From contig JAODTK010005648.1 in the NCBI GenBank assembly GCA_026419785.1, positions 1 through 64,000 of the forward strand: DNA of 64,000 nucleotides, read 5' to 3'. Shown one piece after another: positions 48,614 to 60,974 of the stretch. This stretch comes from Sclerodactyla briareus (taxonomy: Eukaryota > Echinodermata > Holothuroidea > Dendrochirotida > Sclerodactylidae). A program made the translations under genes and the position numbers. The first letter of the stretch is position 1, and each line of letters begins with the position of its first letter. The notes below the pieces were generated by a model that was not told where the DNA came from, did no database searches, and saw nothing but the letters and a program-made list of their open reading frames with translations.

Positions 48614-50426
48614 CTAAAAGCAGGAAGGAGAAAACCCCCAACAAACAAAACAAATAGAACAAATAGAAAAAACCAGATGATCAATCGAATCATGTGGGTA
48701 ATTCTGTTTGGGATGTGTTGTAAAATACTCCATACTGACGTGGGTAAGCTGTTGACCAACAATGTATGGTAAACCAAAAGAAAAAGAACGGATCTTTTTT
48801 GTTAAATGTTCAATTAGTTGTGACTAGTTTTCGCTTCAAATGTTCATGCACCATGTTGCGGTAAATGGGTCCAATGAATTGCACGTTTTTGCCAATACCG
48901 GAGGGGTCATGACCGCGATTACAGTTCCCGGCTGCATCGAATTCCCGCCTCCGGGAGTAAACCTCACACACGTCATGTGGCTAATAATGTGAGGGGAAGC
49001 TGGGGTACATAAACAGGGGAAACCTTGATATGGAGGAAGGAAAAGAATATATCTGTTTTTTCATGATCGATTCATCAACAACATAACACAAAGCGGCGAA
49101 CCATTCTCTTCCGACGGACTTCTAGGGGTTCGGAACAGGGCCCACTTGAAATGAAAACACTCGCAAATCACACTACAGGTCTGGAAACTCTCCGGCTACC
49201 CAAGAGCTGAGTTAAGCCGGAATGGCATGGTTCGGGGATTCGGTTAGGGGAAGGTTAGGGAGCCTGGGACCGAATTGACCACCAGTGGTTTTTGCGATCT
49301 TGCTTATTATATGTGCCGTAATTATATCCCATAAACATGAATGTGTGTGTTAATGAAGTTAGTAGAAAGGGCTAGTTTAATGTTGAGTAACATAAATGTT
49401 ATGGAAAACCTTTTTAACCATTCAAAAAAAAAACGTTATGTGAGAAAAAAAGATTTTGAAAAAATTTGTATGGAACATTTTCACCAAAAATTCTTGCTAC
49501 CAAAAACCTTTCTTTAAGAACAAGTTCAGGAGTTGAATTCTCGAGAAAAAAAAAGTTTTCAAAAACGTTCTGTCAAAATTGTTTTTGGGAAAAACGTTTC
49601 CGAAAACATTTTGCACCATTGGTGTTTCTCAACAAAACATATTTCAAAACTTCCGGGGTTTGAAAATATTCAAAAACGTTTCTGTGTTTTGCTGGGGTGA
49701 ACAAGGTCAAAAAGCCTCAAGCTTCATTGATCCAGACAGGCAGGAGGGAAATACGCTGTTCGGTGTGCCTTTATTAATATTGCAGTAGGCCCTATAATGA
49801 AAATGTTTAAGGATGAAATTGAAGAAAGATAAATATAAAATGTTTACCAATATCGCAAACAATATTCATGGAAGTTCTTAGAAACTTAGTATGGACGCTA
49901 AAAGGGAAATAGGTTCAAGCAAATGTATTTCTTGAAAAAGGATCGCTGTAAAAACCTCGCATGTATTTCGAGGTGTGAAGACGGTGCAAGTACCGTGATG
50001 TCTTGTGCCGACCTTTTCAGAATTAGGAACAACCGTTTTGAATTTTTAAAGATTTGCTATATTCACAATTTCACAGAATAGTGCAGTGCACGGAAATCAG
50101 AAATAAAAATGTAACAAGAAGCGTTTGTGTTGCACGTCATTCTAAATGAGACAGCTACTGTTTGACAGCAACTGGCGAAAAGCGCACGGCGGAAATCGTC
50201 CAAGTGTAATTCGATATTACGAAATAACGAATTTTTTTTTTTTTTTTATTGTGATTTTCTATCATAGTGGCGATTATACCGTAATCGCTAAGCGACAAGG
50301 TTACCATTTTGTCGTGGTGACGTCATGACTCAATGCAAGCCGCGCTGTCGTTAAGATGACATCACTTGGTAAAAAATCGACAGACGATATTGTCCCTTTG
50401 ACAGTTGGAATATTTTAACGACTTAC
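48614..50426 (-). other. Collagen intron
   Basis: 49400-49720 has several diverged AAAACGTT / AAAACGTTTC motifs in A-rich DNA. No exon. Confidence 0.5.
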
Positions 50427-50483
50427 CTCCCCCCTGTATTCCCTGCGGGCCTTCAGGGCATATGACGCGACATACGTAGGGCG
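50427..50483 (-). CDS. COL9A1-like: Collagen exon: start of helix after a Cys-containing linker
   Basis: Acceptor CTATTTTACAG, donor GTAAGT. Reads PYVCRVICPEGPQGIQG, the switch from the NC4 linker to Gly-X-Y. The CxxxCP just before the first Gly triplets resembles N-terminal junctions of FACIT collagens. One extra G in a 6-G run breaks the end frame; 57 bp. Confidence 0.85.
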
Positions 50484-51924
50484 CTGTAAAATAGTATAAA
50501 AGATGCAAACATTTTTCTACAATTTGATCAACAGACTAGTCAACAAATTAACTTTTGGTCGATGGAGTGGCCGATAGCATGAGAGAGGTCTCCAGTGTTC
50601 CAATCCGGGAAGGAGGGAAACTAACCAGCAGTAGTTTACAAGCCTCAGATGCAGAGAAGTAAACTGCTGGTAAGGAGTTTGAATCATATCCTAGGAGGGG
50701 ACGGGAGATCATGGGACGTGAGAGATGGACGGTCATGGGAAAAAAAAAAAAGGATCAGCTTCTGCCGTGTTGAACTCGTGAAAGCGCGATCCGAAAGAGA
50801 AGACGCGATTGTGCAGGTGTTTTCCAAGCCAAACTGGTCTCTATTAAGTACCTTAAAATAAGGCAGCATGGAGTGCATAAAGTATCCGCACAAGTATTGC
50901 AATGTCGTGACCCTTAATTACATACCTTATAGGCCTACGCTTTAATATTGGTAAGATAGGGACCATTTTTGTATCTGAACTGGTATAACTGTGAGCAGCT
51001 CGTAATACATTGCTGTCCTCGTATTTTGAATTCCAGTGTCTAATTTAATATTTACTGTCCCCAGAGGTTTCACAGAAAAGTCAGATATCAAAAGGATGTT
51101 AGGATGAGAGAGAGGAAGTTCACAAGATGTTACGTCAACAGCCATCCTAAAAACGAACGAAACAATTCAAGCTTTAGTTCGCTGATCAGTGTTATAACGT
51201 CATTGCAGCTTACTTCAATTAGCAAGTGCCACGGAAGCATTAGACCCCCCCCCCCCCCACTAATTCCATATAATTGACCAATGTTGTAATTGTCCACACT
51301 CGTGGTGTTACGAGTTGAACCCAGCCGACCAGAATGCTATACAAACATAAAGCCGTCATCAGCAAGTGTGCCCCATTTCCGTCACCAGACAGCAGAGGGG
51401 GCGGGGGTGTCGGTCAGCACAGTAAAGGACAGCAGCAAGTACTTTGGGTCACAGGTCGCAGAGGCCAGGGAGAACTGGATTCTCGCCATGGGGGGTCTCA
51501 GGATGGAACCTCGTGGGGGTCCCGTTTATTTCTGGAATGTATACTGAATGAAGATGTTTCCCACTATTCCAAATCAACTTATTGTGAACAAAGTTAGTAA
51601 CGAGCGATTTACGTATATAGTCCGAATGCGGGTACGGGACGCGGAATGAATGGTGGAAAATCGCCTTTGAGGGAGGGAGATGGCCCTGGCGATAGTATTA
51701 AACTATGGTAATGAATTGGGAAGATCATCAGTATACATGGAGCACATGTAGGCTATGTGGACATGAATCGGTCCATTCCCGAGTGTGTGCAGCGAGTAGC
51801 TCAGTCAGTCTCGAAGACAAGTCGCAAACCGTTCTCTAAGAAGTATTCTCGTCTGTACGAGTTCCACACATTTGAAGGGAGATTGTTCCATGTTTGATTC
51901 CGTGACGAGTCAGAGGAATCTATG
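50484..51924 (-). other. Collagen intron
   Basis: C run at 51246-51259. Nothing else recognised. Confidence 0.5.
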
Positions 51925-53190
51925 CAGTCACGTCGTGTGTGTGTGTTTGTGTTGTGTGTGTGTGTGCGTGTGTAGTGTAGGGTGCGTGTGTGACGCCCAT
52001 CTTGTAAAAAGACGATAACCTGATCAGGTCTGGGTAGGTCGGTAGGTCAGGCTCATACTTGATATGGTGTTCCCCATGATGAGGGTCAAGAACCATATTG
52101 TTTTGGGTCCGGTCAAGAGAGGTAATCTGAGGTCACCAGAGGTCAAAGTCTGTAAACCTTGTAAACCGATAAGTCCAGAATGGTTGTGTTGATCAAGTTG
52201 GAAATGGGTGTAAGCTTTCTTATGGGGAAAGACAGAAACCCTATTGTTTTTGTTCAGGTCGGGAGTGAGAGTGAATTTGGTCCGAAAAAATGAAAATTTG
52301 TGAAAAACAAAATTCTATATTTTGACCAATTTCGGTTGTAAACACGCTAACTCGACCCCACCTGGATGGATGAAGCTCATACTCGGGATGTGTTCCCCAT
52401 GATGGAGTACATGAACCCTATTGTTTGGGGGTCAGGTCAGAGGTACTGAGGTCACTAGAGGTCAAAAGTCTGAAAAAACCTTGTAAACACGATAAGTCAG
52501 AAATGGTTGGTCTGATCAAGTTGAAATCAGGTGTATAGCTTTTCGTTATGGGGACGTACAGGAACCCTATGGGTTATGGGTCAGTCGGGGTGAATTTTGG
52601 TTCAAAAATAGAAAAATTGTGAAATTTGATATCGGCCAATTTTGGTTGTAAACACGATAATTGACCCCACCTGGATGGATGATGAAGCTAAACTGGTATG
52701 TTTGTTCCCACTGATGGGTATATGACCCTATTGTTTTGGGGTCAATTCAGAGGTCATATGAGGTCACGGAGTCAAAGTCTGAAAACCTGTAAACACCAAA
52801 GTCCAGAACGGTGGTCTGATCAGTGAAATTAGGTGTGTATCTTTCTTATGGGGAGTACATACACCCTATTGTTGTGGTAAAAGGGCGGGGGTGAATGGGT
52901 CTACTTAGTGTGTGTATTCCCCATGATGAGTACTGACCCTACTATTTTGGGGTTCAGGTTCGGAGGTCATCTGAGGTTATTAGGGTTCAAAGTCTGAAAA
53001 CCTTGAAATGAGTGTGTAGCTTTCTTACCTAATGGGGAAAGGAACCTATAGTTGGGTGGTAAAGATAGGAATTTTGTCAGACGTTATTGTGCCTATAATG
53101 AGATGGTACTATCTCCCATTCTGGTCCATGTGTCTGGCTATGGGTTGACAGAAACAAAGTCAAGGAAATCACTAACCTTTTGGCTTTCTG
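51925..53190 (+). repeat. Composite satellite element, copy 2
   Basis: Same structure as 1-2470: GT microsatellite head, three full ~310-bp units and a final short unit (~218 bp), then the tail with ATGGGTTGACAGAAAC at about 53140. Landmarks GTCAAAGTCTG occur near 52142, 52462, 52772 and 52990. It lies in a collagen intron, antisense to the gene. Confidence 0.9.
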
Positions 53191-53790
53191 TTTCCTAGCC
53201 GCATCGATTTACAACGGACCCAATATCTGGAGTATTCGAACGAGTAGTGGCCTGTTTGAGCGACCAACATGTCTGTGTATAAGCAAAAATGTCAATAAAC
53301 GGTATAATCACGTCGTATCAAAGATCCGCATACAAAGTGTTCGTGTGATACCGTCAGTGTGCATCTAGCGACCAGAGAATGTTGCAGTCGTTATATTTGT
53401 CTCTCGCGAAATGCGATTTACATTCACACTGCACCACTGCATCGCCATGTATGGGATCCGAGCAACGTATTAATGCTTAAAAAACTGTTAATTAGCGAGA
53501 AAGGATGATTGCACTGTGGTGATGATTGTGAAGTTAGTGGGGAATGGATGCCTAGAATCATGAAGGGGACATGAAAGGCCTCACGAGGGAGATGTTCAAA
53601 TAGAATCCTCCATTCAACTTTGGGTGGCTCTTTGGGGAGGGACATCGTTCTTTTCATTTCAACGATAGAATTTCTTTCTTCGGATAGTGTGGATTAGCGC
53701 AAGAAAGACGAATCACCTCCGCATTCATTGAGTTCTATACGACAGTGAAGCAGCAAGCTCAATATGGGGGGCCTATAACTTTTAACTCAC

Positions 53791-53814
53791 CTCTTCAGTT
53801 GGTTCTGATTTCGG
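53791..53814 (-). CDS. COL9A1-like: 24-bp collagen microexon
   Basis: Acceptor AATTCGTTACAG and donor GTGAGTT are both good. The 24 bp read PKSEPTEE in one open frame. It would lie in the linker between the TSPN domain and the helix. Phase with the next exon does not agree without an indel. Confidence 0.6.
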
Positions 53815-53933
53815 CTGTAACGAATTAGAGAGAAAATTAACGAAATATTATCACATTCACAATTGTGACGTTCGTTAGGCATTTGATAATAAGTGGTATT
53901 TCTAATCCTGTTCTCCTATCTCTCACCCCCTTT

Positions 53934-54169
53934 TCAAATAGATGATAGATAAGATAGATAGATAGATAGGAAGTAGTAGATAGACAGACAGACAGCAGGA
54001 CAGATAGATAGATCGATAGATAGAGTAGAAGATAGATAGATCGATAGATAGATAGATAGATAGGCAGACAGACAGACAGACAGATAGATGAGAGATAGAT
54101 TAGATAGATAGATAGATAGATAGGATAGATAGATAGAGAGATAGGCAGACAGACAGACGGACAGATAGC

Positions 54170-54204
<35 letters not shown>

Positions 54205-54240
54205 GATAGAGAGATAGATAGATAGATAGATAGATAGATC
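53934..54240. repeat. GATA/GACA tetranucleotide satellite
   Basis: About 300 bp of (GATA)n with three interspersed (GACA)n blocks (near 53983, 54063 and 54147). Minus-strand frames read as a low-complexity Ile/Tyr/Leu/Ser protein and are not genes. Confidence 0.97.
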
Positions 54241-54756
54241 CTGCCGGATGTCATGAAGCACGTCAAACGCAAATGGAAAAAGATCGGCCACTGGACAAAA
54301 TCAAAATAAAGTTCAACTGAGGGCGTCAGGAAAGATGCACGGACTGCTATCAGTAGGGGAAGGGGGGGGGGGGGTGACAATTTCGAACCACTCATTACGA
54401 TTTGTATTAACCGTCACTAAGTTGACTGCAAGTGCTGAACTTCGTTTTTCAACTGAGCTTAAATTGACCAGGATCACTGGAATTGTGTCAACTGTCATCC
54501 AGGCCCTGTCTGTGGATTTTTAATTGTTAGTTTTACAAAGAACTACTAACAGTGTTTCTACTGTGCACTAGACTACCAACGTCTTCAGGAACCTCAACAC
54601 AACGCCTCCGCATCCGTTACCTTAGGCATGAACCTGTTTTTGGTAAATACAATCGTCATGAATATCCTCATACGATAAACTGTGCTCATGAATGATGTCC
54701 ACCTCTGCAATGATGTAGTATTCTGGGCCTCAAGGTTCTTAGCGTGTCTTGCTCAG
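54241..54756 (-). other. Collagen intron
   Basis: G run at 54361-54373. No exon seen. Confidence 0.5.
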
Positions 54757-54916
54757 TTAGAAAGAGAAATCATCGTCAGAGCACTTGATCGGAAAGAAAA
54801 CAGGCCGTGATCTTAGTAGGGGCGGATTGGAGGGATTCTGACCGGTGGTAAATCGATGCAGGTATCTGTTCTGGGTATCAGGGTCCAGTGCATGATTCAT
54901 CCACTGGAGTTCGAAA
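54757..54916 (-). CDS. COL9A1-like: TSPN domain, last exon (3' end uncertain)
   Basis: Acceptor TTTTCGCTATTTCAG. Its first base completes the split codon left by the exon at 55383, giving CFELQWMNHALDPD. Human COL9A1 has FELQWM followed by an acidic DP at the same place, the end of the TSPN (NC4) domain. The frame stays open beyond, but I find no strong donor; the true end may be near GGTCAG at about 54839 or GTGCTC at about 54784. Confidence 0.75.
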
Positions 54917-55382
54917 CTGAAATAGCGAAAAGGGTCATGTTTTAAAATGTAACAAGTCGAATGCTTCTGTGAATAATGTTTAAAGGTGATTAAGGCCCGG
55001 TTAGGGACGGGAAAACTGGAAGTATCATTTGAGTCGGACCTGCGCGGGATCGGACCGTAGGTGGCACGTACGATCCCCATCAAACCTTACATGCGATTGT
55101 TTGAGAAGAGTCTGGCCTAATTAACTCTCTGAATCATTGCGTCATGTCGATTTGTGAGCATCGGTTCTAGCTTTGTCTGCTCGCGGTCGGGTCGGATCAA
55201 TATAATGGGCTGGAGCCGACCCGATCGCGTCAAAACTCGGTCGGTCAAAATCTGACAAGATTTGAACCATCTGATGGATTGGATTCCGCTTCAATAAGTA
55301 TTGTTCACCATCTCCAATAGATACTAGGGTAATACTCACAGGCACGGGGTATAAATTATAAACGGATCGAACCGACCCTCAC
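54917..55382 (-). other. Collagen intron
   Basis: Nothing recognised. Confidence 0.6.
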
Positions 55383-55526
55383 CAGACGTCGTGTCGACTG
55401 CCCTCCGATCGGCAGTTTTGGTTAGTGGTCGTGATGTAGTTACAGTCGATATACAAGTCTAACTCGTCTTGAAGGACACCCAATGCCAGCTTGTGCCACT
55501 CCCGGTCGAAGAGTATATCCGTCGGA
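55383..55526 (-). CDS. COL9A1-like: TSPN/laminin-G-like domain exon, 144 bp
   Basis: Acceptor TTTCGGCAG, donor GTGAGG. Reads PTDILFDREWHKLALGV, then LDLYIDCNYITT, then RSEGSRHDV. The W-H-K-x-x-x-G-V and Y/F-x-D-C core is characteristic of TSPN domains; human COL9A1 has a closely similar FDSQWHK and FVDC. Open throughout, phase 2 at both ends. The following exon matches in phase. Confidence 0.92.
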
Positions 55527-57459
55527 CTGCCGAAATTTGGGGACAAAAAGGCCGGTGAACGTACGTTAGAACGCAAGCAGTAGTCAATTGGGTATCAAGC
55601 AGTTTAAATACGTTAGACCATATTTTACTGAAACGCTTTCCCTCCTACTCAATAATGACTAATTGTGTCTCATTCTATTACAGTGATAGGACTATGTTAA
55701 AAACGCGCCTAGTAATGATCCCCGAGGACCTCGGAGGCGCTAGTTAACTGCACTTGTTCGCGATCTTTATGTGTAATAGGAAATCACATAATTTGGCCTC
55801 TGCTGTTTTCTACATAAAATCCTGGCAATATAGTCGACCGTAAAGGTATTTGGTCGTCTCGCGCATCGCTGTTCGTTTTGTATGGCGCTTGTCATAATGC
55901 GAATCCTATCGTTCATTCATACGTTGAAAAGATATATTCAAAATGGACAGGGAATCAAAGTACTGTTTAAACAACAATCCCGGTTTCGGCATAACTCATG
56001 ACGGCCGACATACTCTTCCGTATTTGCTACATATGCACTAGTGTTTTCATGAATAGCCTCCCTGCGCCAACATATATTTGTCATGATAAATGGGAATATT
56101 CTCGGGTTATCAATATAAGTAGTCCAGATACATATTCTGTGGTCAACTGAGGAAAATGAAAGGGACAAATAAACTAAATCAACGGACAATTGCACTATAT
56201 AAATAAACGTGCATTGATTCGTTAAGGATCATTGCCCATATAGAACATAACGTTGGTATATTTACATTCTTATTAAGGTTGCGAGTGGGGTTATGTCGAG
56301 GCGGTAGTAGAGTACAGCAGCGGACAGGGGGGAAGGGGGGGGGTGGTTGTGATTGTGGTGGGGCTGGGGATGGGGTGAGAGGCCTGGAATTCGTATAACC
56401 GAAGGAACAGTAGGAATTTTTACAATTCTTCATAGACTTCCCAGTTACACGTCATCAACCATTGGTGTAACTCGAAAAATCCTCTGTCAACTCTTGAAAG
56501 TGATGGGAGTGTCTGGGAACGTTATATTAGTTGTATGAGGAAGTGCAGTTAGTGTAATGAAGCACTTAGTGCGTGGAAGTTAGAGTAAAATTTTGTCATT
56601 CGTTATTTCTTTCCTTCGGCGCTGTAGAAAAAAATGACTTGAAAGAACATAACGTAACGCGTATGAGACCGGTCATGAGCTCTTAGCGTTACAAAGGCAA
56701 ACGACATCATGAGGTTGAAACATCATTCCCTTAGGAAATTAGATTTGTGCAACTTCTAACTTATTTTTAACAGGGATGCTAATCGGTACAAAATATATAA
56801 TACATTTGCACTCTAGCGCCTTTTTTTTGTTAACAAACGATCATGATCAAATTACACACATAGAATCACTAGCGATTAGTTAATTGGCTAGGGTTTCGTC
56901 GGGAAAGACTAAAAACGGCTCCTTTGCAATCAGTCTCCGATTTGAATAATCATCCATTGTCCAAAATCGTCTGACTGCCTATGTCAATACACAATACTGA
57001 ATCCGCAAGATCATAATTATTCCAATTCCAGTGATTCGGATTTTAATATCAATCAAGTGTTTTTCGTTCGGGTTGAATATCAACGACATGTATTTCGGAT
57101 CGATACAGTCCATGGTTTGTAGCTATTCTCTTGGGTTACTATACTAATGCTTGCAGTACAGCGGTATACTTAACACGGCTTGATATCTGATACTATTTAC
57201 TCCTACTAGATACAAGAATATGATATGTTTATAGGATTCCAATATAGCCTAAATCAATAATTAGTGTATGGTATGTAGATATCGAATCGGCATGCCACAT
57301 GCCACAAGTCAGGTGAACGAATGTCAAATTGAGGATATTCTTCACTAAATATACGGTCTCTCTCAAATTTACCAGCTCATAGCGCGGGTAATTCATTGTA
57401 CGAGAACCATTTCATAAAATATATGTCATAAAAATATTGTATGATGATATGATGGTTTT
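55527..57459 (-). other. Collagen intron; one middle TSPN exon probably missed
   Basis: The central part of the TSPN domain should be encoded between 55.5 and 58.4 kb. A good acceptor (TTCATTTTCCTCAG) ends at 56147, followed by TTEYVSGLLILITREY in one frame, but no convincing donor was found. Not called. Low-complexity GT/G stretch at 56325-56375. Confidence 0.4.
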
Positions 57460-58300
57460 TATGATCATGGCAATGACGAAAGATCATGATCATGTTGGTT
57501 TGGCAGTTGCCCAATGTTAATATTACTGGGATGTTGAGGATGGTGCGGCTCCATCATTCGTGATGAGATAAGTCCATGGATTTTATCGATGAGGATCTCG
57601 GTTATTTTCAACTGATTTTTGTTGGGAAATTCGTGGAGATGAATATTTTTTTTAATGGGAAGGATAATAATGATACTACTATTCTGATGATTTGATAATG
57701 ATTTGTATGAAGATAAATGCGAGACACGTGGTGAAGGTTTTGTTGTACCGGTACTGATGATCCTCTGCTGCTGCCCTTGGGGGGATTTTTTTTTTTTGGA
57801 ATGATAGAAAATTATGATAATTGACAAGTGGTTCCTGGTGATTTGATCATGATTAACAATACTGATGCTGATGATGATGATGGTGATAATACAATGATGG
57901 GCGGCGATGAATAGCACGATGGTGATGTTAACGATGATGGGTGGGGGAGACAACACCGTGGCCATGGTAATAAGGGTAGCGATATTGATGTGATTCGTGA
58001 TCGTGCTGATGGGTTGATGATTTTGATGGAGATGACTGTAGGTGATGAAAATGATGATAATTAATGGGCAGAATGATGATGAACCGATGGTTGATTGATA
58101 GTGGTGTGTGTGGTGGTGGTCCTGGTGATAAAGAGACGATGATGATTGAGATGTGTTCTGTTATGATGATTAGATGACGATGATGATGATGTTGTTTCTG
58201 TGATGATGATGATGATGATGATGATGATAATGACACTTTTGATGTTGATGATGACGGTGATGACGATATGTAATAGTGGTGATACTTAGGGATCATTTCA
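57460..58300. repeat. Imperfect GAT/ATG trinucleotide-rich region
   Basis: Clusters of (GAT)n, best at 57862-57900 and 58170-58235. Minus-strand frames are His/Ile/Ser-rich artefacts. Confidence 0.9.
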
Positions 58301-58401
58301 TTAGTGACAAAGACACTGGCGATGAATATCTCAATTTTGAATTTTGTGCACTTCTGGAATCACAATGCACAGTCACCACAGCAATAAATGAAGGGACTTA
58401 C

Positions 58402-58461
58402 GCATAAACACATGTTTGAAGGCCAAATGCGATCTACCAAGATATTTTGGTCTGTTCTTGA
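58402..58461 (-). CDS. COL9A1-like: Probable TSPN exon 2, 60 bp
   Basis: Acceptor GGGGGCTACAG, donor GTAAGT. In the phase left by the exon at 63372 it reads (F)KNRPKYLGRSHLAFKHVFM. The last residues resemble the F-S-F-x-x-T-F-R strand of TSPN domains. Support is phase agreement plus splice sites; similarity is weak. Confidence 0.5.
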
Positions 58462-59504
58462 CTGTAGCCCCCCACAAGAAAGAACATTAGGCAAGAAAAC
58501 ATAATGAAGCGGCTTCGGAGAATTGGTGGGGGATATTTTCACAAACCGCTGAATACTAAAACTACGTGGAACTAATGAAATGGGAAGATATATAACTTTA
58601 CTTTCAATATTATGACCACCACTGTTACAAAATTCGCTACTTTTTCCATTGCTCGCTGTTCTGGTAACTTTTTAGAAGAGATAATTTCAAGAAAGTTCTG
58701 AAATTAGAAAAGTTAACAACAATTGACAGATGCTTTATGGCGCTTTGAAGTGTCTCATTATTCATGTTGGAATTTGTTCAGGAAATATATATTAAAATGC
58801 TTATCAAATTATGAAAAAACCGGATAACCCTAGATATGCGCCACAGCCAATGTCTCTCTCTCGCAGATTTTTCGCCATGTTAATCTTCAGAGGCATGTTC
58901 ATTTCGATGAATGTGGCTAACAACTCCTATTTATGTTATTGTTCTGCTTACCATGAGAGAATGAACCTGAAATCGCATTGCTGATCACAGAATATAAAAC
59001 ACTGAGCATCTCATACGAGAATGACACTATTGGGTGCTCTTTTTCTGCAATGAATTCACTTCTATGTTAGTGTGGATATGTGTACAAGCTTTTATGAACC
59101 ACATCGAGATTGCGTGAATGGTGCAGATACATAGGATGTTAACTGGATTACCATCAGTAAATCTACGAGCATGGTCAGTAGGTACTAAATACGAAACATT
59201 AGGAACCTTGGAAATACTCCACTTCCACAATTTCACATCTAACAAGAACGCAACACTATGGGTCGGGGTTGGATATCGATGAGGGACTTCCAGGGAACTT
59301 CCCCGACCTTCATATGCTGTTCTCGAAGAGATAGAATCTGTCAATAAGCCAGTGTAAGCTATGCTTCCTAAAATGAGATGTGAGTCCCTATGTGAGGGAT
59401 GTTGTCCGCCTCCCCTCGCTCCTCGCTCTCGCCCGGGTTCATAGCCGCGTTTAAATTGCTATTTGATAACCCCCTCTAGACTGTCGACTCGAGTCCGTAC
59501 GTGA
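58462..59504 (-). other. Collagen intron 5' region
   Basis: A minus-strand frame at 59027-59344 is open for 105 codons but has no recognised motif. Nothing else seen. Confidence 0.4.
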
Positions 59505-59760
59505 GTACATTTAACTCGTACTCATGAGCTCGGTACTCGTACTCGTACTCCTCCAGCTTTGGGAAACTGTGTACTCCGTAAAAAAAAAAAAAAACTCATA
59601 CTCGATTCATGGAAACACCAAAAAAATGGGGGGGTTTTGTACTCTCGTACTCGTACTCATATTGAGTGATGTACTCATACCTCGTATTCTCAATCGGGTC
59701 AAAAATCCAAAAATCATAACTGTGTAGCATTACTCACTGTATTAGGTACTAATAATAGTA
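59505..59760 (+). repeat. GTACTC hexanucleotide-derived repeat, left block
   Basis: Interrupted (GTACTC)n with a 15-A run at 59580-59594, for example ACTCGTACTCGTACTC at about 59534. Confidence 0.85.
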
Positions 59761-59819
59761 AATAGTCGAGTGCATGCTCGAATAATTTTTGTGGATTGTG
59801 TACTACTATTTCTCCATAT

Positions 59820-60115
59820 GTGGTTAATTCAGCGCGGCTATCTTTTGCAGTGATGGCCAGCAATATTTGGGGCTACCACCCTTTCCAGCCTCCAGGAAAG
59901 TAGCTGAATGGCGCGCTGACAGTTGACCAAACTCCGGTCAGATGGGGACGTGACTTACATCGCAGTCCCGGAGCAGAACATGCTGGCGCACAACCTTGAC
60001 TCGGCATCGTCTGAGAGATAGTTGGAATAGGAGGCGAGTTATGCTGGTGTTCATCCACAATCAGCATGGGCGCAGGGGTTTCCTTGTTTGAGCCACTGAG
60101 CCATTGAACCTAACC
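59820..60115 (+). repeat. Dispersed repeat, copy B
   Basis: Shares CGCAGTCCCGGAGCAG-like and GTTCATCCACAATCAGCATG segments with 40740-41150. It sits between the two GTACTC blocks. Confidence 0.5.
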
Positions 60116-60154
60116 CATAGTCTCAGATTTATTAATTATATCATACGAGCCGAA

Positions 60155-60370
60155 TAACTTGTACTCAGTAGTGTTTGTGTACTTCGTCCTCCCGTGTGTT
60201 TGTGTACTCGTACTCACTCGGTACTCATGAGCTCTGTTCTCGTACTCCAGCTTTTAGAAAACTGTGTACTCGTATATTCATACTCGTACTCATGGGGTTG
60301 TACCGTACTCGTATCATTGTTGATGTACTCGTACTCGTACTCGTGTCATTGTACTCACACTATAAGTCTG
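60155..60370 (+). repeat. GTACTC hexanucleotide-derived repeat, right block
   Basis: Dense GTACTCGTACTCGTACTC runs between 60178 and 60355, matching the left block at 59505-59760. Confidence 0.85.
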
Positions 60371-60974
60371 CTAAATACCACTTACCCTTCGTGGTTGCGC
60401 CCTTGAATTTCGGGTTCGTTCGGCTCTCCGACCTCTACTGACTTGGTTGACTATAATTTGCCCGCAATATCTGCCATTCCAACGTGAATTTTTACTTTTT
60501 CTTCCTCAAAGTACCATCTGAATCTAACCAAAAACAATTGTTTGTTTCCATATTTCTCTTATCAGAAAGTCTCCACTAATTTCACTCATCCTGATGGACC
60601 AACCATTCGGACATCACGTTAACAAAGGTTTGTCATTTTTTGGCCGCTGTTGAGATGGGGGTTTTTTTGATGACCTCTCACTTTGAGCCCAAAATAATAG
60701 TTTATGTACTTCTTCTTGTTACTAACAGTGGAACACCAGACTCTTCCATATTCCACCATTCAGGATCTCGAATGACCTCATAGACCTTTGCTGACCTTTG
60801 ACAAAGCAGGTGCAGTCAAGTAAAATATAGGAACCACAAGTATTTGGGGCCATATCATCTTTTTTATCACATCGAATGCCTGACGGGGTTTGAGAGGCGT
60901 ATCCTTTGAAGGAGTCATTCTATTATTCTAGTAATAGTTGTAGTTTTACTAACTTTACCACTTCGTATTATTTC

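Noticed and set aside
48272..48772. 166-codon + strand open frame
   Set aside because: It overlaps the intact 99-bp collagen exon on the opposite strand, contains a long Lys run from poly-A, and has no known motif.
53934..54395. 153-codon minus-strand frame rich in YLSIYLS
   Set aside because: It is a translation of the GATA/GACA microsatellite.
57465..58296. Minus-strand frames of 166 and 122 codons rich in His, Ile and Ser
   Set aside because: Low-complexity translation of GAT repeats with no conserved motif.
59027..59344. 105-codon minus-strand frame as a TSPN exon
   Set aside because: No TSPN core residues and no matching splice phase.
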